From Caldisericaceae bacterium (GTDB lineage: Bacteria; Calditrichota; Calditrichia; Calditrichales; Calditrichaceae), in assembly GCA_021160885.1 (NCBI GenBank), contig JAGHBR010000332.1:1-7765 (forward strand): DNA of 7,765 bases, given 5' to 3'. A program made the position numbers and the translations under genes. This document shows positions 1 to 7,547 of this stretch, one piece after another (the first letter of the stretch is position 1; each line of letters opens with the position of its first letter). Under the pieces are notes generated by a model. The model ran no database searches and had not been told where the DNA came from. It saw only the letters and a list, made by a program, of their open reading frames with translations.

Positions 1-88
1 AAGTTCCTGTGGCGTTTACTCTTTCTTAATTAAAATAACAGAAGCTCAAACAATTTTTAGTAAAGTGTAATTAGTCTATTAAAAATGG

Positions 89-100
89 CAGAAATTTCTG
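89..100. promoter_or_regulatory. 12-bp perfect palindrome, possible operator
   Basis: CAGAAATTTCTG is identical to its own reverse complement, and one further G-C pair (87/102) flanks it across a single G/T mismatch. It has no loop, so it suits a dimeric DNA-binding protein better than an RNA hairpin. It sits 131 bp upstream of the receptor start, a plausible operator position. That a regulator binds it is inference; no regulator gene is in the window. Confidence 0.3.
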
Positions 101-123
101 TCAAAAAAATATTGTTCTTTTTA

Positions 124-200
124 GTCACTTAAATTTATGGGAGTGACATGGCGGAGCTATGGAAACAGGTAAATATTTTATTTTCCATCCATAAATTTAA
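124..200 (+). promoter_or_regulatory. Structured 5' leader with nested inverted repeats
   Basis: TTAAATTTATGG at 129-140 is the exact reverse complement of CCATAAATTTAA at 189-200, a perfect 12-bp stem. Inside it, ATGGAAA at 159-165 pairs with TTTCCAT at 182-188, directly abutting the outer stem, and TAAA at 170-173 can pair with TTTA at 177-180. A competing stem, GTCACT at 124-129 with AGTGAC at 142-147, overlaps the left arm of the outer stem, so the two folds exclude each other in part. The element ends 15 nt before the Shine-Dalgarno sequence of the receptor gene. It could be a cis-regulatory RNA or a compound protein-binding site. I do not recognise it as a known riboswitch class. High AT content raises the risk of chance pairing. 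Confidence 0.35.
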
Positions 201-230
201 ATTTTAATTTAACAGAAGGAGGGTAAGTCT

Positions 231-3224
231 ATGTCAAAGTTAATTTACCGCAATCAATTCATTATCTTTCTGTTTCTCCTCTTGTTTAATGCTGTAAATT
301 TCCTATTTGCAGCGAATACGGGAAAAATAGCCGGACGTGTAACTGATGGAGAGACAGGTGAGCCATTGCCAGGAGTGAATGTCTACATTGAAGGTACTGC
401 ACTTGGGTCGGCAACTGATGAGAATGGAGATTATTTTATATTAAAGGTTCCTCCTGGTACGTATACGGTTGTAGCGCAAATGGTAGGATATGCCACAGTA
501 AGAAAAACGGAGGTTCTGGTTTCTGTTGATCGTACAATTCGTGTTGACTTTGAGCTAAAACCTCAGGCATTTGAAGGTGAAGAAGTTGTGGTTGTGGCAG
601 AACGTGATGCCGTGGAACTTGATGTGTCTGCAAGTCAAATTTCGACGCCAATTGAGCAAATTGAACCTATTCCATTAGTGCAGGATGTTGAGCAATTTAT
701 TAATTTACAAGCTGGTATTGAAGATGGATTAATCAGAGGTGGTGGATTGGATCAGACTGGTATGGTGGTAGATGGTTTGAATTTAGTTGATAATGAAGCA
801 AATGAGCCAGTGATGATGGTTAACCTGAGTGCTATTAAGGAAGTAAGCGTAATTAAAGGTGGTTTTAATGCTGAATATGGTAATATTCGTGCTGGCTTAA
901 TTAATGTTGTTACTAAGGAAGGCGCCTGGGGAAAATATAATGCATCGGTAGATTTTCGATATGGTGTTGCTCATAAGAAACATCGTGGCGCTTCTTTATT
1001 TGATTGGAATAATTTTTATCTCAGACCCTATTTAGATCCTGCTGTCTGTTGGGTTGGAACCAGGAATGGAACTTGGGATGAATATACACAGAAACAATAT
1101 CAGGAGTTTGAGGGCTGGGATGCTTTTGTTAAGGAGCATCCTGAATATGGCCTTACACCAGAAGAAGCAAGAAATTTGTTTATTTGGCAACATCGGGCAA
1201 AAGGTAGTAAAGAATTAGGGCATCCTCACCCTGGGAAATATGGAGACAAGCCAGACTACAATTTGGATTTAAGTTTTAGCGGGCCGATACCTATGGTTGG
1301 TAAATATTTAGGAAATATGACTTTTTTTGCATCCCATCGCGTAAATATTGAAAGACCTGTTTTGCCCTCATCCCGAGATCAAATTTATGAACGAAACAGC
1401 ATGCTCAAATTAACTTCAGCCATTTCACCATCTATGAAATTAAATTTTGAAGGAATTATTGGGCGTTCAGAAGATCCTGGTGGCTATACTACATTAGGAG
1501 GAGAAGGATTTGAGGGTGTCAGCGAAGGAAGCTATGATCGAGGAATTTATTTCCCCCATGGTTATACGCCCGCTGATGTTGATCGTTACTTGGTAGGAGT
1601 TGGATTTGATCATGTGCTTAGTCCAAGTACATTTTATAATATCAGAATGTCAGTTTTTCACAGAAAGACTCATCAATTAGGTGCCGCTGTTGTAAGAGAC
1701 ACAACAACAATCAGAACATTCGGTAATATTAAAGTAGATGAACAACCATATGGCTGGTTAAATAGACCTGGTTATCTTTATACTCTTGCCGATAATATGG
1801 TAATTGGTGGAGTTGGGGCTGCAGAATATAACTTTACCAAAGTAACCACATATAACATCAAATTTGATTTAACAAGTCAGGTAAATAAAGCCAATCAAGT
1901 CAAGTTCGGATTTGAATTCAATTATGATAATTTTGATGTTTATTATGGTTACGAAGGCTTCGATCCTACCAGTAATTATGTCGTGGACTGGAATAAATCA
2001 CCTTATAGATTTGGAGCCTATGTACAGGATAAACTTGAGTTTCAGGAAATGATTGCTAATATTGGTGTAAGAGTTGATTACAATGATCCCAACACGGACT
2101 GGTACACAGCTGACCGTTATTCAAAATATTTCTCCAGGGTTTTCAAGAATCAATTTTTAACCAAAACTCCTACAGAACGTGCTAAAGGAAAATTGAAAAT
2201 AGCGCCACGGATTGGGGTGTCGCATCCGATTACAGAGAAGTCTAAATTGTATTTCAATTACGGACATTTTTATTCAATGCCACCAACCTATAACTATTAC
2301 ACGATTAATTTTGGGTTGATGTCAACCGGAATTTCAGAGCTAGGTAATCCCAATTTAGATTTACCCAGGACAATTGCATATGAGTTGGGTTATGAACATG
2401 AAATAGGAAATATGTTTTTAGTTAGTCTTGCTGGCTATTACAGAGATATTACAAATCAGGTAGCGGATCGAACCTATATTAATTACGATGGTAGCGTTAA
2501 TTATGTGACTTATGATAATAGCAATTATGAAGATATTCGTGGTTTTGAATTACGTCTTGAAAAGCAATGGGGTCGTTGGATTACCTGGTGGTTGAATTAT
2601 AACTATATGGTGCGCAAAAGCGGATATTATGGGCGTGAAGTCTATTATCAAGATCCGCGTCAGCAAGCAAATTATGGCTTAAGAAATCCTAAACAGGAAA
2701 AGTTCTTACCCGAACCATTTGCCAGGGCAAACTTAAGGATCAGAACTCCTGAAGAGTGGGGACCTGCCTTTGGGAAAATTCATCCGCTTGATCAAATTAG
2801 TTTGAGTATTTTAGGCCAGTACAAGGCTGGAGCTCATTTTACCTGGGATCCTGTTGCACCTTTTACAAAAGTTGATAATATCCAATGGCAACCATATTAT
2901 AATTTTGATTTACGAATAAGTAAAAACCTACAAATTGGTAGATACAATATAATGGTATTTGCTGATATATTTAATGTATTTAATATAAAACGACTGACTG
3001 GAATGGGATTCAGGGATGAATATGATTTCAGGGATTATATGAAATCATTACACTTACCCATGTATAAAGAAGCAAAGTACAAGAATTCTGGTTATGTAGC
3101 AGGTGATGATAAACCTGGTGATGTACGAAGCAAAGATAAACCCTACATAGACATGCCAGATATTAATTTTATGGCATGGAATCCACCTAGAAGTGTTGTG
3201 TTTGGTTTAAGATTTAATTTTTGA
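231..3224 (+). CDS. TonB-dependent outer-membrane receptor with carboxypeptidase-regulatory-like N-terminal domain
   Basis: Predicted outer-membrane active transporter that takes up a large or scarce ligand using TonB/ExbBD energy. The start is supported by AAGGAGG 8 nt upstream. Residues 1-28 form a signal peptide with a long hydrophobic core ending near FAA. Residues 31-110 are a carboxypeptidase-regulatory-like beta-sandwich (GKIAGRVTD, PLPGVNVYIEGT, DENGDYFILKVPPGTY). A possible TonB box, EEVVVVA, lies at 117-123. The plug follows at about 133-231, with IRGG (168-171), VDG (180-182), GGFNAEYGN (210-218) and VVTKEG (226-231). The rest is the beta-barrel, ending in the typical terminal Phe. 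The 997-aa length is close to SusC-type receptors, but no SusD gene follows. Residues about 255-345 are a large hydrophilic insertion early in the barrel. First gene of the apparent operon; the next starts 35 nt downstream. The family is clear, the substrate unknown. Confidence 0.93.
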   Translation: MSKLIYRNQFIIFLFLLLFNAVNFLFAANTGKIAGRVTDGETGEPLPGVNVYIEGTALGSATDENGDYFILKVPPGTYTVVAQMVGYATVRKTEVLVSVDRTIRVDFELKPQAFEGEEVVVVAERDAVELDVSASQISTPIEQIEPIPLVQDVEQFINLQAGIEDGLIRGGGLDQTGMVVDGLNLVDNEANEPVMMVNLSAIKEVSVIKGGFNAEYGNIRAGLINVVTKEGAWGKYNASVDFRYGVAHKKHRGASLFDWNNFYLRPYLDPAVCWVGTRNGTWDEYTQKQYQEFEGWDAFVKEHPEYGLTPEEARNLFIWQHRAKGSKELGHPHPGKYGDKPDYNLDLSFSGPIPMVGKYLGNMTFFASHRVNIERPVLPSSRDQIYERNSMLKLTSAISPSMKLNFEGIIGRSEDPGGYTTLGGEGFEGVSEGSYDRGIYFPHGYTPADVDRYLVGVGFDHVLSPSTFYNIRMSVFHRKTHQLGAAVVRDTTTIRTFGNIKVDEQPYGWLNRPGYLYTLADNMVIGGVGAAEYNFTKVTTYNIKFDLTSQVNKANQVKFGFEFNYDNFDVYYGYEGFDPTSNYVVDWNKSPYRFGAYVQDKLEFQEMIANIGVRVDYNDPNTDWYTADRYSKYFSRVFKNQFLTKTPTERAKGKLKIAPRIGVSHPITEKSKLYFNYGHFYSMPPTYNYYTINFGLMSTGISELGNPNLDLPRTIAYELGYEHEIGNMFLVSLAGYYRDITNQVADRTYINYDGSVNYVTYDNSNYEDIRGFELRLEKQWGRWITWWLNYNYMVRKSGYYGREVYYQDPRQQANYGLRNPKQEKFLPEPFARANLRIRTPEEWGPAFGKIHPLDQISLSILGQYKAGAHFTWDPVAPFTKVDNIQWQPYYNFDLRISKNLQIGRYNIMVFADIFNVFNIKRLTGMGFRDEYDFRDYMKSLHLPMYKEAKYKNSGYVAGDDKPGDVRSKDKPYIDMPDINFMAWNPPRSVVFGLRFNF

Positions 3225-3259
3225 TTGAAGGGGATAAATAAGTTAGAAAGGGTAAGAAC

Positions 3260-5440
3260 ATGGTAAAATATAAGTATTTATCAATTATTTTGATGAGTTT
3301 GTTTTTTCTATTTAATACGCAGGTTGTATTTAGCCAGGGAATTATCAAAACCCTCAAGCTTGGGAGCTTTCAAGGAAGAATTTCAGATTATGGTGATGAG
3401 GGAGAAGGTTCTCTTGGCTATGAGGAAAGTCATTGGACTTATTATGATGGCTTTGAGAATAGCGTATTTGATAGTAAGGCAGTATTTTTAGGTTGCAAGA
3501 ATTTTACAGACACGACCGGCACTTTCAATCCAATTAAAGTGAGTGGAAATGGCCAGTGGGAAAGTGATCCTTTAAGAATTTGGCGGCCTGTACCGGATAA
3601 AGATGGATACACTATTCATCGTTATTTACGTTATCAACCACCTGCAATTACTGTTGATGGATTTAGATTAGACGATCCTTTTCCATTAGATTTTTCTGAT
3701 CATGTTGCACCGGACAAAATTCCTGGCACAGCTGATGGAATGGTTGAATCTTGGATTAATACTGACATGGGAATTACCATCCATCAACGGGTATTTGCTT
3801 TTACACAAAAAAATCATGATGATTATTTTATCTATGAATGGACAATCAAGAATACTGGTAACACAGATCTTGATCCAGAGATTGAATTGCCAAATCAAAC
3901 TTTAGAAGATGTTTATTTACTGCGTCAAGTTCGTTATACCAGCTATCCTCGCAAACGCTGGGCCAGTGAATATGGTTTTATGCCTGGAGACAGCTTACGG
4001 ATTTTGTATGGTTATCCGGCACGCTGGTCAACTTCTACCTATGATGATTTTGGTGAACCGGATGATGTAACAGGATTTCTCCTATATCCATGGTTTATGG
4101 GCGAAGCCATATTATTTGGCTCGAATCCAGACAATATGAATGTTGATGATGAAAATCAACCATCCATGACAGGCGCTCAGGATTGTGATGCTGTTGTGGT
4201 TACAAATCATTCGAATGATTTGACCCCAACGCAACGTCAGTGGCTGTACAAATTAATGTCAGAAGGATTCTCAACTTATTATAATGATGGAGTTCAAGAT
4301 CAGCCAGGATCTAAACCTGGCCATCACAGTCCACCTTATGATCATCGTGGATATAAGTTCCCGGATGAAGCTCCCTGGTTTGGGTTCACGATCTCTGGAT
4401 TTTATGCTTATGGGCCCTATGATTTAGCTTTTGGCGATTCTTTCAAAGTTGCCTGGGCCGAAGTCGTTGGCCATATCTCACCTGAAAAGGGTTATGAAAT
4501 TGGTTCTGCCTGGAAAAATGACGATTGTCATTGGGGAGATGATCAACCAGGAGGATCAACTGAGATTTTGCCACCACAATATCAAAAATATCCGGAACTT
4601 TATGAAGCCGATGCTATGGCTTCTGAAGTATCGAATTGGGCCAAAGATAACTGGGTCTATTCAGGAAGGGATACCATATTCCGTAATGCCGCAGCGGCGA
4701 ATTGGGCTTATCAACATAATTTAAATGTGCCGGCTCCTCCTCCTGCGCCGTCGATTGAGGTAAAATCTTTGCCTGAAAAGATATTGATCGAATGGGGAGA
4801 TGAATCTGAAGTTGTTGATGATTTTGCAGGATATCGCGTATATCGAGCAAAAGGAAGCTGGTACGCTCATATTCCTGAAGGCGAGACCAAATTAGTTGGT
4901 GTTTGGGAACCAATTTTTGAGTGTGGAGAAGGGACTGGCAATCCATTAACCCACAGTTTTGAAGATAAAACTGCCCAGAGGGGTATAGCATATTATTATT
5001 ATGTTGCCGCCTTCGATAATGGTAAAGATAATCCTCCAGATTTTAATGGTAAAAAAGAGAGTCTGGAAAGTGGGCGCTTTTTGAATATGACCACTCAACC
5101 CGCACATTTAACAAAACCTGCAGGCAAAAATTTAGATGACATTAGAATCGTGCCCAATCCTTTTAACCTGGCTGCCAGTGAGATTCAATTTACGGGTGAA
5201 CCTGATAAAATTGCTTTTCTCAATTTACCTGAGAAATGTACAATTAAGATCTACACTGAAAGTGGTGACTTGGTAAAAACTATTGAACATTTTGGATCAG
5301 GTGATGAATCTTGGGGGCGCTTAGCTGAAGAACATATGGTGACAGACTACGGTCAGCAAGTTGTGAGTGGCCTTTATTTTGCCTACATAGAAACCCCTGA
5401 TGGCAAAAGCGTAATTAAAAAATTTGTAATTGTGCGGTAA
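3260..5440 (+). CDS. Secreted protein with FN3-like domain and T9SS-like C-terminal sorting domain
   Basis: Likely exported to the cell surface or medium; function unknown. Residues 1-25 are a signal peptide (core LSIILMSLFFLF, cleavage near VFS). Residues about 27-490 form a large region I cannot assign, rich in aromatic and acidic residues, with strand-like runs such as DDYFIYEWTIKNTGNTD at 187-203 suggesting beta-sandwich folds. A proline linker (PAPPPAP, 491-497) leads into a fibronectin type III-like domain at about 498-590 (ILIEWGD, FAGYRVYRAK, YYYYVAAFDNG). Residues about 625-726 look like a T9SS type A sorting or FlgD-Ig-like domain: VPNPFN (631-636), CTIKIYTESGDLVKTI, GQQVVSGLYFAYI, and a final KKFVIVR. 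The start is supported by a moderate GAAAGGGT at 3246-3253. It lies between the receptor and a PorV-like gene, 24 nt upstream of the latter's ATG, which suggests co-transcription. No catalytic motif of a glycosidase, lyase or peptidase was seen, so a binding or scaffold role is favoured by inference. Confidence 0.8.
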   Translation: MVKYKYLSIILMSLFFLFNTQVVFSQGIIKTLKLGSFQGRISDYGDEGEGSLGYEESHWTYYDGFENSVFDSKAVFLGCKNFTDTTGTFNPIKVSGNGQWESDPLRIWRPVPDKDGYTIHRYLRYQPPAITVDGFRLDDPFPLDFSDHVAPDKIPGTADGMVESWINTDMGITIHQRVFAFTQKNHDDYFIYEWTIKNTGNTDLDPEIELPNQTLEDVYLLRQVRYTSYPRKRWASEYGFMPGDSLRILYGYPARWSTSTYDDFGEPDDVTGFLLYPWFMGEAILFGSNPDNMNVDDENQPSMTGAQDCDAVVVTNHSNDLTPTQRQWLYKLMSEGFSTYYNDGVQDQPGSKPGHHSPPYDHRGYKFPDEAPWFGFTISGFYAYGPYDLAFGDSFKVAWAEVVGHISPEKGYEIGSAWKNDDCHWGDDQPGGSTEILPPQYQKYPELYEADAMASEVSNWAKDNWVYSGRDTIFRNAAAANWAYQHNLNVPAPPPAPSIEVKSLPEKILIEWGDESEVVDDFAGYRVYRAKGSWYAHIPEGETKLVGVWEPIFECGEGTGNPLTHSFEDKTAQRGIAYYYYVAAFDNGKDNPPDFNGKKESLESGRFLNMTTQPAHLTKPAGKNLDDIRIVPNPFNLAASEIQFTGEPDKIAFLNLPEKCTIKIYTESGDLVKTIEHFGSGDESWGRLAEEHMVTDYGQQVVSGLYFAYIETPDGKSVIKKFVIVR

Positions 5441-5450
5441 TTGAGAAAAT

Positions 5451-5455
5451 GGAGG
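5451..5455 (+). promoter_or_regulatory. Ribosome binding site that sets the PorV-like gene start
   Basis: GGAGG lies 9 nt upstream of the ATG at 5465. The same frame is open back to a TTG at 5441, right after the previous stop codon, but that TTG lies upstream of this site and would add MRKWRID before an already complete signal peptide. The ATG at 5465 is therefore the supported start. Confidence 0.75.
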
Positions 5456-5464
5456 ATTGATAAA

Positions 5465-6451
5465 ATGAAAAAAATTATTTTTACAATAAGTATGATTTTT
5501 CTTGTTTCATTTCTCGTTACCCCAGCTCATTCAGGGCTAAAAAAGGTTGGCCAAACTGGTTTTCAGTTTCTTAAAGTAGATGCCAGTCCAAGGGCTGCCG
5601 GTATGGGAGGGGCTTATATGATGGTTGGATATGATGCCAGCGCCATGTTTTATAATCCCGCCGGTTTGGGTAATATGGAAAAAAGTTTTGACTTTTTTGC
5701 TGGTCAAACGCAATGGATAGCCGATGTTAAATACAATTATGCGGGATTAGCAAAGAGTTTTGACATGTATGGTACAGTAGGTATTAGTTTTATGAACGCA
5801 GATTATGGCAGTGACATCGTTGGTACCAGGGTAGCAGCAAATGAACAAGGCTACATTGAGACAGGAAAGGTTGATATTGGTTCTTATGTCGTGGGTGTTG
5901 CTTATTCAAAGAAATTGTCAAATAAATTTACAGTAGGTGGGCAAATCCGATACGCCTCTCAGCATTTAGGTTCAAATTTAATGCCGGATGGGTCAACTAA
6001 AAAGAATGAAGTAGGCGGTTTGGTTTACGACTTTGGAACAATATTTTATCCTGGATGGAAAAGTTTTCGTTTTGGTGTTAGTGTTCGCAATTTTTCTAAA
6101 GAGTTTAAATATGAAAAGGAATCGTTTGAGCTTCCTTTAACCTTTACAATAGGATTTGCCATGAATTTAATGGATTTTTGGCAGACACCGGATCATTCTT
6201 TAATTATGGCAATTGATGCAATCCATCCTAGAGATTATTCCGAGCGATTAAACCTTGGCTTTGAATACTGGTTTAAAAATATGTTTGCTTTGAGAACCGG
6301 ATATAGATACAACTATGATGAAGAGGGATTTACAGCAGGTCTCGGATTCCATTACAATATATCCGGAATTGATCTTAAGGTAGACTATTCTTACTCGTCT
6401 TTTGGAGTGTTTGATGCTGTTAATAGATTTGGAATTGGCTTTTCGTTCTGA
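5465..6451 (+). CDS. PorV/PorQ-family outer-membrane beta-barrel protein
   Basis: Predicted FadL-like outer-membrane barrel of the PorV/PorQ family (also called UPF0164). In characterised type IX secretion, PorV carries cargo from the translocon to the surface attachment complex. From the ATG at 5465 the product is 328 aa. Residues 1-23 are a signal peptide (MKKIIFTISM, cleavage near AHS). The family signature follows at once: FQFLKV (33-38), SPRAAGMGGA (41-50) and YNPAGLG (63-69). The remainder shows alternating amphipathic strands, and the protein ends in Phe, as outer-membrane barrels do. It follows a gene for a protein with a T9SS-like C-terminal domain by 24 nt, so the two may be a cargo and shuttle pair. 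FCB genomes can hold several paralogues, so this need not be the housekeeping PorV; I give no gene symbol. Family assignment is strong, the specific role inferred. Confidence 0.87.
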   Translation: MKKIIFTISMIFLVSFLVTPAHSGLKKVGQTGFQFLKVDASPRAAGMGGAYMMVGYDASAMFYNPAGLGNMEKSFDFFAGQTQWIADVKYNYAGLAKSFDMYGTVGISFMNADYGSDIVGTRVAANEQGYIETGKVDIGSYVVGVAYSKKLSNKFTVGGQIRYASQHLGSNLMPDGSTKKNEVGGLVYDFGTIFYPGWKSFRFGVSVRNFSKEFKYEKESFELPLTFTIGFAMNLMDFWQTPDHSLIMAIDAIHPRDYSERLNLGFEYWFKNMFALRTGYRYNYDEEGFTAGLGFHYNISGIDLKVDYSYSSFGVFDAVNRFGIGFSF

Positions 6452-6506
6452 AATTTTTAAGTTTTTTACAGGAATGAAAAAAAATCCGTTAAGGAGGTAA
6501 AGTAAT

Positions 6507-7529
6507 ATGAAACGATATATGATTATTACAGCAGTAATAATTTCTGCTGTGATTTTTACAATATTAATTAGTTGTTCGGAGAGTACAGAACCAAAAAATA
6601 TTCTTCCAGAAATCAGAGCTATTGAGGCCAATCCACCAACTGTTTTTTTGGGAAATGCAACCGAGGTTTCCTGTACTGCAATAGATAAAGATGGTGATAA
6701 ATTAACCTATGAATGGACGGCCGATGCCGGAACGTTTGAAAATCCAAATGTTGCGAAAACAAAATGGACACCTCCAGATGAAGGCGGTACCTACAGATTA
6801 AAATGTACTGTGTCGGATGGACAGGGTAAAAGGTGGGCCTTTGTAACTGTTGCCGTTCTGGAAATTGAAATTCCTGAAGGAGCCGCAGCTTTCTGGCCGT
6901 TTGAATCAGATTTTAAGGATTATGCTGGAACAAATCATGCTACAAAAGGAACCGATGGACCTGTAATTAATAATGACGATGCTCGTATCGGCATCGGATG
7001 TGCTGAATTTGAAGGTGAAGACGGAGATGTAGAAAGCAGTATCCTACTGGACGGTACTAACTTAAAAATGGGCCCAGATGATGATTTTACTTTTACTCTC
7101 TGGATAAACACAGAAGATGAAGATGCCTTTATTTTTGGAAAGACTCTTAATGGAAACTATATTGCCGAGGAAGGTGACCAAATAGTTGGTGCTAAAGGTT
7201 TAATGCTCGGTGGAGGTACGCTCTATTTTGATATATGGGGAATTGGTGGAGCAGAAGGTGAAGACCCGATTAATGATGGTGATTGGCATTTAGCAGCTGT
7301 GGTTAAGTCAGGTATGCATTTAATAATTTACGTGGATGGAGAAGTTTATGCTGAATCTGATATGGAGGAGTGGTCCCTGGATGGCGAAACTGTTATAACC
7401 ATGGGTGCTGGTAGTGAAGATGGGGACACCTGGCCCGGTACATTTAGCGGCTTAATGGACGATGTACGTTTCTATCAAAAAGCATTAACAGCCGATGATA
7501 TAAATGCAATTTACAATGAAGAAAAGTAA
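6507..7529 (+). CDS. Lipoprotein with Ig/PKD-like and LamG (concanavalin A-like) domains
   Basis: Predicted lipid-anchored, possibly surface-exposed, carbohydrate- or protein-binding protein. AAGGAGG lies 9 nt upstream of the ATG. Residues 1-22 are a lipoprotein signal peptide; the lipobox LISC places the acylated Cys at 23, followed by SESTEP. Residues about 33-118 form an Ig/PKD-like domain (AIDKDGDKLTYEW, GGTYRLKCTVSDGQG), with Cys56 and Cys100 placed to bridge the sandwich. Residues about 126-338 are a LamG/laminin-G-3-type domain: AAFWPFESDFKDYAG, DFTFTLWINT, DGDWHLAAVV, IIYVDGEVY, then FSGLMDDVRFYQKALTADDI. The protein is strongly acidic, which fits Ca2+-linked ligand binding in this fold, though no metal site can be proven here. 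It is the last gene before a terminator, 55 nt after the PorV-like gene. A SusE/SusF-like surface role is inference. Confidence 0.85.
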   Translation: MKRYMIITAVIISAVIFTILISCSESTEPKNILPEIRAIEANPPTVFLGNATEVSCTAIDKDGDKLTYEWTADAGTFENPNVAKTKWTPPDEGGTYRLKCTVSDGQGKRWAFVTVAVLEIEIPEGAAAFWPFESDFKDYAGTNHATKGTDGPVINNDDARIGIGCAEFEGEDGDVESSILLDGTNLKMGPDDDFTFTLWINTEDEDAFIFGKTLNGNYIAEEGDQIVGAKGLMLGGGTLYFDIWGIGGAEGEDPINDGDWHLAAVVKSGMHLIIYVDGEVYAESDMEEWSLDGETVITMGAGSEDGDTWPGTFSGLMDDVRFYQKALTADDINAIYNEEK

Positions 7530-7547
7530 TTTTTAGAGGCTTTTTAT

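Larger units (their letters stand above)
1..230. other. Non-coding leader upstream of the receptor gene
   Basis: No convincing complete gene is seen here. The stretch is AT-rich and must hold the control region of the downstream operon, because no gene lies between it and the start at 231. It contains a 12-bp palindrome at 89-100, a set of nested inverted repeats at 124-200, three ATGG units spaced 11 nt apart (137, 148, 159), and an AT-only palindrome at 193-204. A strong Shine-Dalgarno sequence, AAGGAGG, lies at 216-222. I could not assign -35 and -10 boxes with confidence. The first 70 bases are open in one frame and might be the tail of an upstream gene, but this is not provable from the window. 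Confidence 0.6.

Noticed and set aside
112..140. TTGTTC with a downstream TTATGG as a sigma-70 promoter for the operon
   Set aside because: The -10 match is poor, and the FCB-type consensus TTTG / TAnnTTTG is not clearly present either.
436..651. 71-codon minus-strand frame inside the receptor gene
   Set aside because: It lies opposite the conserved carboxypeptidase-regulatory-like domain and plug start; no independent support.
4431..4724. 97-codon plus-strand frame in another phase within the secreted-protein gene
   Set aside because: No ribosome binding site and no recognisable protein features; the main frame is continuous through it.
4614..4991. 125-codon open frame on the minus strand
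   Set aside because: It is antisense within the 726-aa gene, has no domain-like sequence and is explained by the coding strand's composition.
5441..5464. TTG start extending the PorV-like protein by 8 residues
   Set aside because: The GGAGG at 5451-5455 lies inside this extension and serves the ATG at 5465, where a complete signal peptide begins.
6452..6506. Possible terminator between the PorV-like and lipoprotein genes
   Set aside because: The gap is A/T-rich with T and A runs, but I found no stable stem; co-transcription is more likely.
6248..6631. 127-codon open frame on the minus strand across the junction of the last two complete genes
   Set aside because: It overlaps two well-supported genes and their ribosome binding site, and its product resembles no family.
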